This document shows positions 1 through 5,543 of a stretch of DNA of 6,889 nucleotides, in pieces. The stretch comes from an uncultured Limnohabitans sp. (GTDB taxonomy: Bacteria > Pseudomonadota > Gammaproteobacteria > Burkholderiales > Burkholderiaceae_C). The stretch spans positions 1 through 6,889 of the forward strand of contig CALEYZ010000104.1 in NCBI GenBank assembly GCA_937928195.1, read 5' to 3'. Within the stretch, counting starts at the first letter, position 1, and every line of letters starts with the position of its first letter. A model generated the notes under the pieces. It was given only the letters and a program-made list of their open reading frames with translations. It was not told the DNA's origin and ran no database searches. Position numbers and translations under genes: made by a program.

Positions 1-121
1 ATAACTGACCCAAACCCTTGACGGTGTTGGTATAGACCTTGGCGCTGTAGGCATCGAGTTTGGATGCACAGTCTAGTTTTCGGACGACGTCTTGGTAGTC
101 GTCAAGGATCACAATGTTCAT
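1..121 (-). CDS. D-2-hydroxyacid dehydrogenase family protein, N-terminal fragment (runs off the window)
   Basis: An open frame begins with ATG at 121 and runs leftward off the window, giving 40 complete codons. The N-terminus reads MNIVILDDYQDVVRKLDC, then a stretch ending in KVYTNTVKGLGQL. The MxIVILDDYQD opening followed by a short helix and a second strand is, from memory, typical of a D-2-hydroxyacid dehydrogenase subfamily (NAD-dependent oxidoreductases with a split Rossmann-like fold). The cofactor-binding GxGxxG and the catalytic Arg/Glu/His would lie outside the window, so the function rests on the N-terminus alone. No strong Shine-Dalgarno is seen at normal spacing; an AAGG lies about 13 bases upstream, within a 6-bp inverted repeat that ends next to the ATG. 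It lies in the same direction as the small gene at 221-517, 99 bases downstream of it. Confidence 0.72.
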   Translation of the reverse strand, partial: MNIVILDDYQDVVRKLDCASKLDAYSAKVYTNTVKGLGQL

Positions 122-137
122 AGGCACTATTGTGCCT
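122..137. repeat. 6-bp inverted repeat abutting a start codon
   Basis: AGGCAC and GTGCCT are perfect inverse complements separated by TATT. On the minus strand the dyad ends immediately before the ATG at 121 of the dehydrogenase gene. It could be a small operator or an RNA hairpin in the 5' untranslated region, or chance. The function is unknown. Confidence 0.5.
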
Positions 138-147
138 TGCCCGAGGG

Positions 148-164
148 CCCCTGTCGGCCAGGGG
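148..164. repeat. CCCCTG/CAGGGG hairpin
   Basis: Perfect 6-bp arms (148-153 and 159-164) flank a 5-base loop TCGGC. On the plus strand the stem is followed by ACTTAAATTTT, which has only a weak T tract; on the minus strand no T run follows. The genes on both sides are on the minus strand, so this is not a convincing intrinsic terminator for them. Confidence 0.5.
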
Positions 165-197
165 ACTTAAATTTTGAGCACCAAACTGCCAGGGACT

Positions 198-215
198 GAG
201 CCTTGGCCAAGGCTC
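198..215. repeat. 18-bp perfect palindrome just after the small gene's stop codon
   Basis: GAGCCTTGGCCAAGGCTC is its own reverse complement over all 18 bases. It starts 5 bases after the stop codon of the minus-strand gene at 221-517. As RNA it can only fold with a tight loop taken from its centre, and no T run follows on the minus strand. It could be a 3'-end stabilising structure or a protein binding site; it lacks the T tract of a classic terminator. Confidence 0.6.
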
Positions 216-220
216 CAAAA

Positions 221-517
221 TCAATGAGGCAGTGAAGGCTTTTTTTGGGCTTCTAATGCCACGAGGCGGTCGAGTTCGGCGCAGACGTCTGCCATGCGAC
301 CTGAAATGACCATGCGACCGGCGCATGACGATGTATCGCCATGCTCCGAAACGCGCAAGACGCGAAGTGCACGTTGCTGTGATTGGCGTGCGGTGGTATG
401 GACAGCTGCCACTTTGAGTGGGCGACTGGTGTGCGCATTGTCAAAGTGCGCTGCAGCGTTCATGAATTTTTGAAAACCGTTGTAAATACTGGCGATACCG
501 AAGAGAGCGATGGTCAT
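221..517 (-). CDS. Small conserved-looking protein of unknown function downstream of lexA (98 aa)
   Basis: ATG at 517 is preceded on the minus strand by AAAGG (528-524) with a 6-base gap, a good Shine-Dalgarno, and the frame stays open for 98 codons. The N-terminus (MTIALFGIASIYNGF) is mildly hydrophobic but not a convincing signal peptide. The middle (about 30-60) is basic and Arg/Gln-rich. The C-terminal third contains CAGRMVISGRMADVCAELDR (residues 65-84) with two cysteines, C65 and C79. That block looks familiar as a conserved hypothetical protein of Burkholderiales, but this is memory and was not checked by a search. It lies 62 bases downstream of lexA in the same direction, with no clear terminator between them, so it could be cotranscribed with lexA. 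I assign no function. Overlapping frames at 253-444 and 383-667 are weaker candidates because they lack the ribosome binding site. Confidence 0.7.
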   Translation of the reverse strand: MTIALFGIASIYNGFQKFMNAAAHFDNAHTSRPLKVAAVHTTARQSQQRALRVLRVSEHGDTSSCAGRMVISGRMADVCAELDRLVALEAQKKPSLPH

Positions 518-579
518 ATCAAACCTTTAAAAGAGGGGGCTGTATGCGTGAATGTGGGGCGGGCTAGTGGCTTGCCGCG

Positions 580-1251
580 TTACATCAAGAGTGTGTTGCG
601 GATCAGGCCAACTGCCAATCCTTCGATGTCAAATGGCTCGCCTGGGTGGACCAAAATGATGGGGTAATCGGGATTTTCTGGGAGCAGTTCGATGCGATCT
701 GGCTGGCGACGCAAGCGTTTGACGGTAACTTCTTCGCCCAAACGAGCCACGACAATCTGACCATTGCGGACTTCTTTGGTGGCTTTGACGGCCAGCAGGT
801 CGCCGTCCATGATGCCTGCGTCACGCATGGACATGCCGCGCACACGAAGCAAGTAGTCGGGTTGTTCTTGAAACAGGTGGCTTTCGACATGGTAGGTGCG
901 ATCGACGTGTTCTTGGGCCAAAATAGGCGAACCTGCTGCAACCCTGCCAATCAGTGGCAATGCCAACTGTGCAAAGCCGGGAAGCGGCAAACTGAACAAA
1001 TCGCTTGAATTGCGCATGCTGTCTCGAGATGAGCCTTTGAGACGGATACCGCGGGATGTGCCACTGACCAAATCAATGGCGCCTTTGCGAGCCAAGGCTT
1101 GGAGGTGTTCTTCGGCGGCATTCGCAGATTTGAAGCCCAATACTTGCGCAATTTCTGCGCGTGTAGGAGGGGCGCCTGTTTCCGCAATGGTGGTTTGGAT
1201 GAGTTCCAAAATTTGTTGCTGACGGGCCGTGAGTTTGGGTTGATCAATCAT
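580..1251 (-). CDS. lexA: LexA, SOS-response transcriptional repressor and self-cleaving serine peptidase
   Basis: LexA represses DNA-damage genes and is inactivated by RecA-stimulated self-cleavage. The 223-residue product has the family layout. An N-terminal winged helix-turn-helix begins LTARQQQILELIQ, with PPTRAEIAQVLGF and a recognition segment KSANAAEEHLQAL (about residues 28-53). A linker follows (about 71-97), then the S24 peptidase domain. The scissile Ala-Gly is A106-G107 in GRVAAGSPI. The nucleophile is S141 in GMSMRDAGI and the general-base lysine is K178 in VTVKRL. It is somewhat longer than the 202-residue E. coli protein, mostly in the linker. The start ATG at 1251 has an AAGGA Shine-Dalgarno 7 bases upstream (1263-1259). 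Two LexA operators lie at 1288-1324, so autoregulation is expected. It is transcribed divergently from the asparaginase gene. Confidence 0.97.
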   Translation of the reverse strand: MIDQPKLTARQQQILELIQTTIAETGAPPTRAEIAQVLGFKSANAAEEHLQALARKGAIDLVSGTSRGIRLKGSSRDSMRNSSDLFSLPLPGFAQLALPLIGRVAAGSPILAQEHVDRTYHVESHLFQEQPDYLLRVRGMSMRDAGIMDGDLLAVKATKEVRNGQIVVARLGEEVTVKRLRRQPDRIELLPENPDYPIILVHPGEPFDIEGLAVGLIRNTLLM

Positions 1252-1287
1252 GATGCAGTCCTTGAAGGGTGGCTGAGTTCACAGATA

Positions 1288-1305
1288 ACTGTTTTCTTAT
1301 CCAGT
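1288..1305. promoter_or_regulatory. LexA operator (SOS box 1)
   Basis: ACTGT, eight bases, then CCAGT. The core CTGT-N8-CCAG (1289-1304) differs at one position from the CTGT-N8-ACAG consensus used by E. coli-type LexA. It lies 37 bases upstream of the lexA start codon in the lexA/asparaginase divergent region, where an autoregulatory operator is expected. Confidence 0.85.
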
Positions 1306-1306
1306 A

Positions 1307-1324
1307 ACTGTATTTTTAACCAGT
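1307..1324. promoter_or_regulatory. LexA operator (SOS box 2)
   Basis: This site has the same arms as box 1: ACTGT, then ATTTTTAA, then CCAGT. The core CTGT-N8-CCAG is at 1308-1323 and the spacer is AT-rich, as in strong SOS boxes. It begins 19 bases after box 1, so two LexA dimers could bind side by side about two helical turns apart, like the paired boxes of E. coli lexA. It ends 10 bases before the asparaginase ATG. Confidence 0.88.
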
Positions 1325-1334
1325 CTTTTTTTAA

Positions 1335-2315
1335 ATGCAAGCAAAAAATCAAAAAATTGTTGTTTTAGGCACAGGTGGCACGATTGCAGGGGAGTCCAGT
1401 TCGGCTTCTGAGGGACTCAGCTACAAAGCTGCTCAGAGGGGAATTGATGTATTGGTCCAGTCTGTTGCAGAAATCGGACAAGGTTTGCCGAGTGCTTTGG
1501 CAAGCATTCAATTTGAATCCGAGCAAGTGGCTCAGATCGACAGCAAAGACATGGACTTTGCAACTTGGCGACACCTGGCATTGCGTTGCCATGCATGGCT
1601 TTCGCAAGACGATGTGACGGCGGTGGTGATCACGCACGGCACAGACACCCTCGAAGAGACAGCTTATTTTCTATCGAAAGTGATCAACATCAACAAGCCC
1701 ATTGTGCTGACCTGTGCCATGCGACCAGCGAATTTCAAAGATGCCGACGGGCCTCAAAATCTGCGTGATGCCATGACTGTGGCTGCCGTTGCGAAAGGCG
1801 CCGGCGTCTGGATGGTGGCCGCGGGAGAAATTCACCACAGTCATCACGTTCAGAAAGTTCACCCCACGCGCATCAATGCTTTTGACTCTGGCGAAGCGGG
1901 CGCAGCAGGTTGGGTGAAAGATGATCGAGTAAGCTGGCGTTTGGGTTTCAAAGTTGATGCATTGACATGTTCATTGGACGCCTTGGCCTTACCAGAAGCC
2001 TCCCGTTGGCCGTGGGTGGCGGTGCTCATGAACCATGTTCAATCAGATCCAAAAGTTGTGGATTTGCTGGTTAATGCTGGTGTGCATGGACTGGTGGTGG
2101 CTGGCACGGGCAATGGCTCAGTCAGCACGTTGTTGAAGGCGGCACTGAAAAAAGCCGAAACATCGGGCGTCCAAGTGCGCTTGAGCAGCCGATGCAATCA
2201 AGGCCCAGTCATTGTCACGGACTCGCATGCATTTCCAGTATTGGCGGGTTTGAGCCCCGTGAAAACAAGAGTGGCTTTGGTGCTGGACATTCTGTCCAAA
2301 CAGCAAAGCCACTGA
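1335..2315 (+). CDS. L-asparaginase (bacterial type, probably cytoplasmic)
   Basis: It hydrolyses L-asparagine to aspartate and ammonia. The 326-residue product carries the family's catalytic set. The first threonine is T16 in GTGGTIAG, followed by loop tyrosine Y30 in GLSYK and substrate-binding S70 in QIDSKDMD. The second threonine and aspartate are T103-D104 in VITHGTDTLEETAYF. K174 lies in VQKVHPTRINAFDSG, and the MRPxxxxxADGPQNL segment is at about 129-143. There is no signal peptide; the protein starts almost directly with the first strand (KIVVLGTGGT), so a cytoplasmic location is inferred. An in-frame TAA directly precedes the ATG at 1335, so no earlier start is possible. No Shine-Dalgarno is visible and the upstream bases are T-rich, so translation may be weak or the leader very short. 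The LexA boxes end 10 bases upstream. It converges on adk with only 18 bases between stop codons. Whether it belongs to the ansA or ansB type was not resolved. Confidence 0.95.
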   Translation: MQAKNQKIVVLGTGGTIAGESSSASEGLSYKAAQRGIDVLVQSVAEIGQGLPSALASIQFESEQVAQIDSKDMDFATWRHLALRCHAWLSQDDVTAVVITHGTDTLEETAYFLSKVININKPIVLTCAMRPANFKDADGPQNLRDAMTVAAVAKGAGVWMVAAGEIHHSHHVQKVHPTRINAFDSGEAGAAGWVKDDRVSWRLGFKVDALTCSLDALALPEASRWPWVAVLMNHVQSDPKVVDLLVNAGVHGLVVAGTGNGSVSTLLKAALKKAETSGVQVRLSSRCNQGPVIVTDSHAFPVLAGLSPVKTRVALVLDILSKQQSH

Positions 2316-2333
2316 GGTGCTTGAGGACGTGGA

Positions 2334-2993
2334 TTAGGACGTACCTAAGGCTTGCATGGCGCGTTTGGTAATGTCTTCAACAGAACCCATGCCGCTGATG
2401 GCACGGTACTGTGGCGCGGCCTGAGGTTCAGTTTGAGACCACTCTGAGTAATAGGCAACCAAAGGACGAGTTTGCTGGCTGTAAACGTCTAGGCGTTTTT
2501 TCACTGTTTCTTCTTTGTCGTCTTCGCGTTGCACCAAGGCTTCACCTGTGACATCGTCTTTGCCTTCTACTTTGGGTGGATTGAATTTGACGTGGTAAGT
2601 GCGGCCGGAGGCTGGGTGGGAGCGACGGCCACTCATGCGTTCGATGATGGCGTCAAAAGGGACATCAATCTCGAGCACGTAATCGAGTTTGACGCCAGCT
2701 GCTTTCATGGCATCGGCTTGCGGAATGGTGCGAGGGAACCCGTCGAACAAGAAGCCGTTGGCGCAATCGGCCTGGGCAATGCGTTCTTTGACGAGGTTGA
2801 TGATGAGGTCATCGCTAACCAAACCACCCGATTCCATCACAGCTTTGGCCTGAAGTCCCAAAGGCGTTCCAGCCTTCACTGCTGCGCGCAGCATGTCACC
2901 CGTAGAGATTTGCGGAATAGAAAATTTATCGCAAATGAAGGCCGCTTGGGTACCTTTGCCCGCACCGGGAGCACCTAAAAGAATCAGTCTCAT
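2334..2993 (-). CDS. adk: Adenylate kinase
   Basis: It catalyses ATP + AMP to 2 ADP in the cytoplasm, balancing adenine nucleotides. The 219-residue protein is close to E. coli Adk (214) in length. The P-loop GAPGAGKGTQ lies at residues 7-16. The AMP-binding segment includes STGDMLR (30-36), and FDGFPRT lies at 83-89 with R88. The LID domain is the long, non-zinc form, from about GRRSHPASGR (122-131) to EDDKEETVKKRL (157-168), with D158/D159 and R167 as in E. coli. The start ATG at 2993 begins the canonical MRLILLGAPGAGKGT; only a weak GGAA lies 5 bases upstream. It is last in the minus-strand run, 106 bases beyond kdsB. That gap is larger than the others, so adk may have its own promoter, although none could be assigned with confidence. 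Confidence 0.98.
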   Translation of the reverse strand: MRLILLGAPGAGKGTQAAFICDKFSIPQISTGDMLRAAVKAGTPLGLQAKAVMESGGLVSDDLIINLVKERIAQADCANGFLFDGFPRTIPQADAMKAAGVKLDYVLEIDVPFDAIIERMSGRRSHPASGRTYHVKFNPPKVEGKDDVTGEALVQREDDKEETVKKRLDVYSQQTRPLVAYYSEWSQTEPQAAPQYRAISGMGSVEDITKRAMQALGTS

Positions 2994-3059
2994 GAAAGTT
3001 CCGAATAGTTGTTAAATCTTTCGCCACAGCCTGCATGGCTTTCACTGGAGAATAGCATG

Positions 3060-3077
3060 GGAAAACCTAGATTTTCC
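3060..3077. repeat. Imperfect palindrome between kdsB and adk
   Basis: GGAAAA and TTTTCC form perfect 6-bp arms around CCTAGA, with CTAG at the centre. It lies 22 bases past the kdsB stop codon within the 106-base gap before adk. The arms are AU-rich and no free T tract follows on the minus strand, so it is a weak terminator candidate at best. A processing site or a binding site is equally possible. Confidence 0.4.
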
Positions 3078-3099
3078 TGACGGCAAGCGCTTGAGCCAA

Positions 3100-3861
3100 T
3101 CAAGCTTTGAAAAGCGCCCGAACGCGGGCCAAATCTTCAGGGGTGTCCACACCGGGACCCGGCGCTTTATCGGTCACATGGACTGCTATTTTGTGGCCAT
3201 GCCACATGGCCCGAAGTTGCTCTAAAGCCTCACAGTTTTCAACTGGAGCGGGGGGCAATTGCGGAAAAGTTCTCAAAAAACCAACTCGGTAGCCGTAAAT
3301 GCCGATGTGTCTCAAAGGCACCGGTGAGGGCAGGCTCTGAACACCCTGCGCATTGCCGTCACGCCACCATGGAATGGGCGCACGGCTGAAGTACAAGGCC
3401 AACTGGGCTTGGTCGATGACCACTTTGACCACATTGGGATTGGTAAATTCAGCCACATTGTCAATGGCATGGGCCGCTGTGCTCATGCTGGCCGCGTCGC
3501 GCTGGCTTAACAAGTCGGCAACTTGGTTGATCAGCTCGGGATCAATGAGGGGTTCATCACCCTGCACATTGACCACCATGTCATCGTCGTTCAATCCCAG
3601 CAAAGCGCTGGCTTCCGCCAAACGGTCACTGCCGCTGGGGTGGTCGATTTGGGTGAGCAAAGCACGAATGCCATGCGCTTCGCAGGCCGAGACAATGTCG
3701 GGACTGTCTGCTGCGACCACCACTTGAGCGGCTTTTGACAAAGCGGCACGTTGGGCAACGCGAACCACCATGGGCAGGCCTTCAATGTCAGCCAAAGGTT
3801 TATTGGGCAGACGGCTTGAGGCCAAACGAGCAGGAACGAGAACTGTGAAAGCGCGAGTCAT
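3100..3861 (-). CDS. kdsB: 3-deoxy-manno-octulosonate cytidylyltransferase (CMP-Kdo synthetase)
   Basis: It activates Kdo by transfer from CTP, giving CMP-Kdo for the inner core of lipopolysaccharide, in the cytoplasm. The 253-residue protein matches the usual length (about 250). The nucleotide-binding signature VLVPARLASSRLPNKPLADI lies at residues 7-26, and HPSGSDRLAEA at 74-84. The metal-binding NVQGDEPLID is at 98-107, with D102 as a Mg ligand. YFSRAPIPW follows at 157-165, RHIGIYGYR at 184-192, EALEQLR at 211-217 and GVDTPEDLARVR at 237-248, whose Asp is the second metal-site residue in this family. The ATG start at 3861 sits 17 bases after the stop of the Trm112-family gene, without a strong Shine-Dalgarno, which suits translation within an operon. 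Nearby lpxK supports the lipopolysaccharide role. Confidence 0.98.
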   Translation of the reverse strand: MTRAFTVLVPARLASSRLPNKPLADIEGLPMVVRVAQRAALSKAAQVVVAADSPDIVSACEAHGIRALLTQIDHPSGSDRLAEASALLGLNDDDMVVNVQGDEPLIDPELINQVADLLSQRDAASMSTAAHAIDNVAEFTNPNVVKVVIDQAQLALYFSRAPIPWWRDGNAQGVQSLPSPVPLRHIGIYGYRVGFLRTFPQLPPAPVENCEALEQLRAMWHGHKIAVHVTDKAPGPGVDTPEDLARVRALFKA

Positions 3862-3878
3862 GTCGAAGACGATTGGCG

Positions 3879-4085
3879 TTAGACCAAGGGGGTGCGAGGC
3901 TTGAGTGTTTCGAGCTCGTCGTCACTCAAGGTACGCGCTTCATTTTCAAGCAAGATGGGAATGCCATTTCGGATGGGATAAGCCAAACGGGCGCTGCGTG
4001 ACCAGAGCTCTTGAAGTTCGCGTTGTATGTCCATGGGACCCTTGGTGACAGGGCAGACCAGCAGTTCGAGTAATTTCGTGTCCAT
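3879..4085 (-). CDS. ycaR: Trm112/UPF0434 family small protein (YcaR-like)
   Basis: The 68-residue protein begins MDTKLLELLVCPVTKGPM, continues through LWSRSARLAYPIRNGIPILL (residues 28-47) and ends with an acidic tail. The MDxKLLExLVCP...YPIRxGIPxLL pattern is the signature of the small Trm112-like UPF0434 family. In eukaryotes and archaea, Trm112 proteins are stabilising partners of methyltransferases; the bacterial role is not firmly known. Only one cysteine (C11) of a possible zinc site is seen. The start was placed at the ATG at 4085, although the same frame stays open upstream to 4211, because the upstream residues overlap lpxK and do not resemble the family. lpxK stops 4 bases before this ATG, so translational coupling is likely. 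E. coli also has ycaR between lpxK and kdsB. Confidence 0.93.
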   Translation of the reverse strand: MDTKLLELLVCPVTKGPMDIQRELQELWSRSARLAYPIRNGIPILLENEARTLSDDELETLKPRTPLV

Positions 4086-4089
4086 GACA

Positions 4090-5076
4090 TCAATGATAAC
4101 GGTGACGGGCCTTGACGAGTGCATCGAATGTTTGCCAAAACGACATTTCAGGTTCAAACAGCAAGGGGACCGCGAAGGCTTTGGGGTGGTGGGGCCAAAG
4201 TTTGACGGCATCTTTTTCGGTACACAGCAACTTCAATTCGGGACGATGGGCATGCCAGTCGGTCAGTGGGTGGTGGTCGGGCAACGCTGTAAAGTGCGCA
4301 ATCCGAATGTTGCAAGCTTTCAGCATATTGGCAAAAGCTTCGGGCTTAGCGATGCCACAAACAACTTCGACCTCTTGCGCTTGCAGTTCAGTGAGTGGCA
4401 CTGAAATGCCATCAGCATTGATGGCCACAGGACTGAGTTGACGAGTGGATTCAAAGCCCTCTGTCAGCGTTCTGTGTTGCGTGTGCAGCAACAAGTCAAC
4501 TTGACGGGGCCATGCTTCACGCAAAGGGCCGGCGGGCAACAGGTGTCCGTTGCCAATGCCCATTGCGTCCATGACGCAGACCTCGATGTCGCGTTGAAGT
4601 GCCCAATGCTGCAGACCATCATCGCAAACGATCAGTTTGACCTCAGGGTGTTGCGCAAGGAGGTGTTGCGCCGCATCGACCCGCTTGGCGCCAACTGCGA
4701 CAGGGACATGGCACCTTTGAAAGATGAGCAAAGGCTCATCGCCAACTTGATCGGCGGTGCTTTCTGCGTTAACCATTTGAATCTGTTGGCTGAGTCGTCC
4801 ATAGCCTCTGGACACCACGCCCACTTTGTAGCCTTGTTGTTTCAAGCGTTGAACCATGGCGATGGTCAAAGGGGTTTTGCCTCCGCCGCCCGCCACCACA
4901 TTGCCCACCACAATGACCGTGGCATCCAGCCTGTGTGTGCGGACCCACCCAAGTGAATACACAACGCGTCTCAAACCCAGCGCAATTTTGTAAAGGACTT
5001 CAAGCGGCCACAGCAAACAGGTGAGCGCGGAGCTTGTGTGCCAATGGCGAGGCAGTTGATGAAGCCATTGCATCAT
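4090..5076 (-). CDS. lpxK: Tetraacyldisaccharide 4'-kinase (lipid A 4'-kinase)
   Basis: LpxK phosphorylates the 4' position of the tetraacyldisaccharide precursor using ATP, yielding lipid IVA, at the cytoplasmic face of the inner membrane. The 328-residue product matches the family. A hydrophobic N-terminal helix (about residues 17-42, LTCLLWPLEVLYKIALGL) anchors it to the membrane. The Walker A motif GNVVAGGGGKTPLT lies at 58-71, SRGYGR at 89-94, VGDEP at 111-115, the Walker B-like CDDGLQH at 151-157 and NGHLLPAGPLRE at 176-187, all typical of LpxK. Two consecutive ATGs (5076 and 5073) open the frame and neither has a strong Shine-Dalgarno, so the exact start is uncertain by one residue. 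exbD ends 20 bases upstream and the Trm112-like gene begins 4 bases after the stop, which supports one operon. Confidence 0.97.
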   Translation of the reverse strand: MMQWLHQLPRHWHTSSALTCLLWPLEVLYKIALGLRRVVYSLGWVRTHRLDATVIVVGNVVAGGGGKTPLTIAMVQRLKQQGYKVGVVSRGYGRLSQQIQMVNAESTADQVGDEPLLIFQRCHVPVAVGAKRVDAAQHLLAQHPEVKLIVCDDGLQHWALQRDIEVCVMDAMGIGNGHLLPAGPLREAWPRQVDLLLHTQHRTLTEGFESTRQLSPVAINADGISVPLTELQAQEVEVVCGIAKPEAFANMLKACNIRIAHFTALPDHHPLTDWHAHRPELKLLCTEKDAVKLWPHHPKAFAVPLLFEPEMSFWQTFDALVKARHRYH

Positions 5077-5096
5077 GGAGTGCGCCTGGGGTGTGC

Positions 5097-5525
5097 TTAG
5101 GGTTTGGCCGCAGAGGTGCCTGGACTGTTCTGCGTGGCAAACGCAATTTTGGTGAGGCCTTGCATGCGAGCTGCCTCCAGCACATTGACCACAGCTTGAT
5201 GTGAAGCGGAGGCGTCCGCTTTGATCAGCAATGTCATGTCCGTTTTGTTCATGCTGCCAAGCGCCATGCCAATGTCTTGAGGGGTGCGCCCTTCAATTCT
5301 GGCACCGTTGACTGAGTACAAGCCTTGTGCATTGACGGACACCACCCAAGTTTGAGGCTTGCCTTCAGCCTGCGCTGCATTGGCTGTCGGCAAGCTCAAA
5401 CTCATCTCATTGAATTTAGACCATGTGGTGGTGAGCATCAAAAAAATAACGATGACCAGCAAGACATCAATGAAAGGAATCAAGTTGATGTCTGGCTCTG
5501 CCGGGGCGTTGGTTTTGAATTTCAA
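5097..5525 (-). CDS. exbD: ExbD/TolR family biopolymer transport protein
   Basis: ExbD works with ExbB to convert the proton motive force into work on the outer membrane through a TonB-type partner. The 142-residue protein has a short cytoplasmic N-terminus and one membrane helix, LIPFIDVLLVIVIFLMLTTT (residues 15-34). It contains the conserved aspartate D20, equivalent to the essential Asp25 of E. coli ExbD. A periplasmic domain follows, with VVSVNAQGLYSVNG at about 61-74 and the family's LLIKADASASHQAVVNVLEAAR near 99-120. The start is TTG at 5525. There is no ATG between the exbB stop and the conserved part, and a GAAGG Shine-Dalgarno lies 6 bases before this TTG. It is in the same reading frame as exbB, 18 bases after its stop. 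TolR is an alternative name for the same fold; with no tol genes here, ExbD is preferred. Confidence 0.93.
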   Translation of the reverse strand: MKFKTNAPAEPDINLIPFIDVLLVIVIFLMLTTTWSKFNEMSLSLPTANAAQAEGKPQTWVVSVNAQGLYSVNGARIEGRTPQDIGMALGSMNKTDMTLLIKADASASHQAVVNVLEAARMQGLTKIAFATQNSPGTSAAKP

Positions 5526-5531
5526 AATAGG

Positions 5532-5536
5532 CCTTC
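5532..5536 (-). promoter_or_regulatory. Shine-Dalgarno that decides the TTG start of exbD
   Basis: The minus strand reads GAAGG followed by 6 bases and then TTG (5525). The frame upstream reaches the exbB stop after only seven codons, none of them ATG or GTG, so this site is the best evidence for the non-ATG start. Confidence 0.7.
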
Positions 5537-5543
5537 GTTTGCT

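Noticed and set aside
102..326. 74-aa Arg-rich frame on the minus strand
   Set aside because: It overlaps both the small gene and the dehydrogenase start, crosses the hairpin region and has low-complexity Arg/Pro composition typical of a shadow frame.
383..667. 94-aa open frame on the plus strand across the small gene and the end of lexA
   Set aside because: It overlaps two better-supported minus-strand genes and has no good ribosome binding site or recognisable motif.
646..1008. 120-aa open frame on the plus strand inside lexA
   Set aside because: It lies antisense to the LexA peptidase domain, whose catalytic residues are intact on the minus strand.
2529..2978. 149-aa open frame on the plus strand opposite adk
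   Set aside because: It is antisense to a clearly recognised adk, resembles no known family and has composition typical of a reverse-frame shadow.
3879..4211. Longer 110-aa version of the Trm112-like protein
   Set aside because: The extra 42 N-terminal residues are the end of lpxK read in another frame; the family begins at MDTKLL.
4438..4956. 172-aa open frame on the plus strand opposite lpxK
   Set aside because: lpxK on the minus strand carries all family motifs over the same bases; the antisense frame has no recognisable domain.
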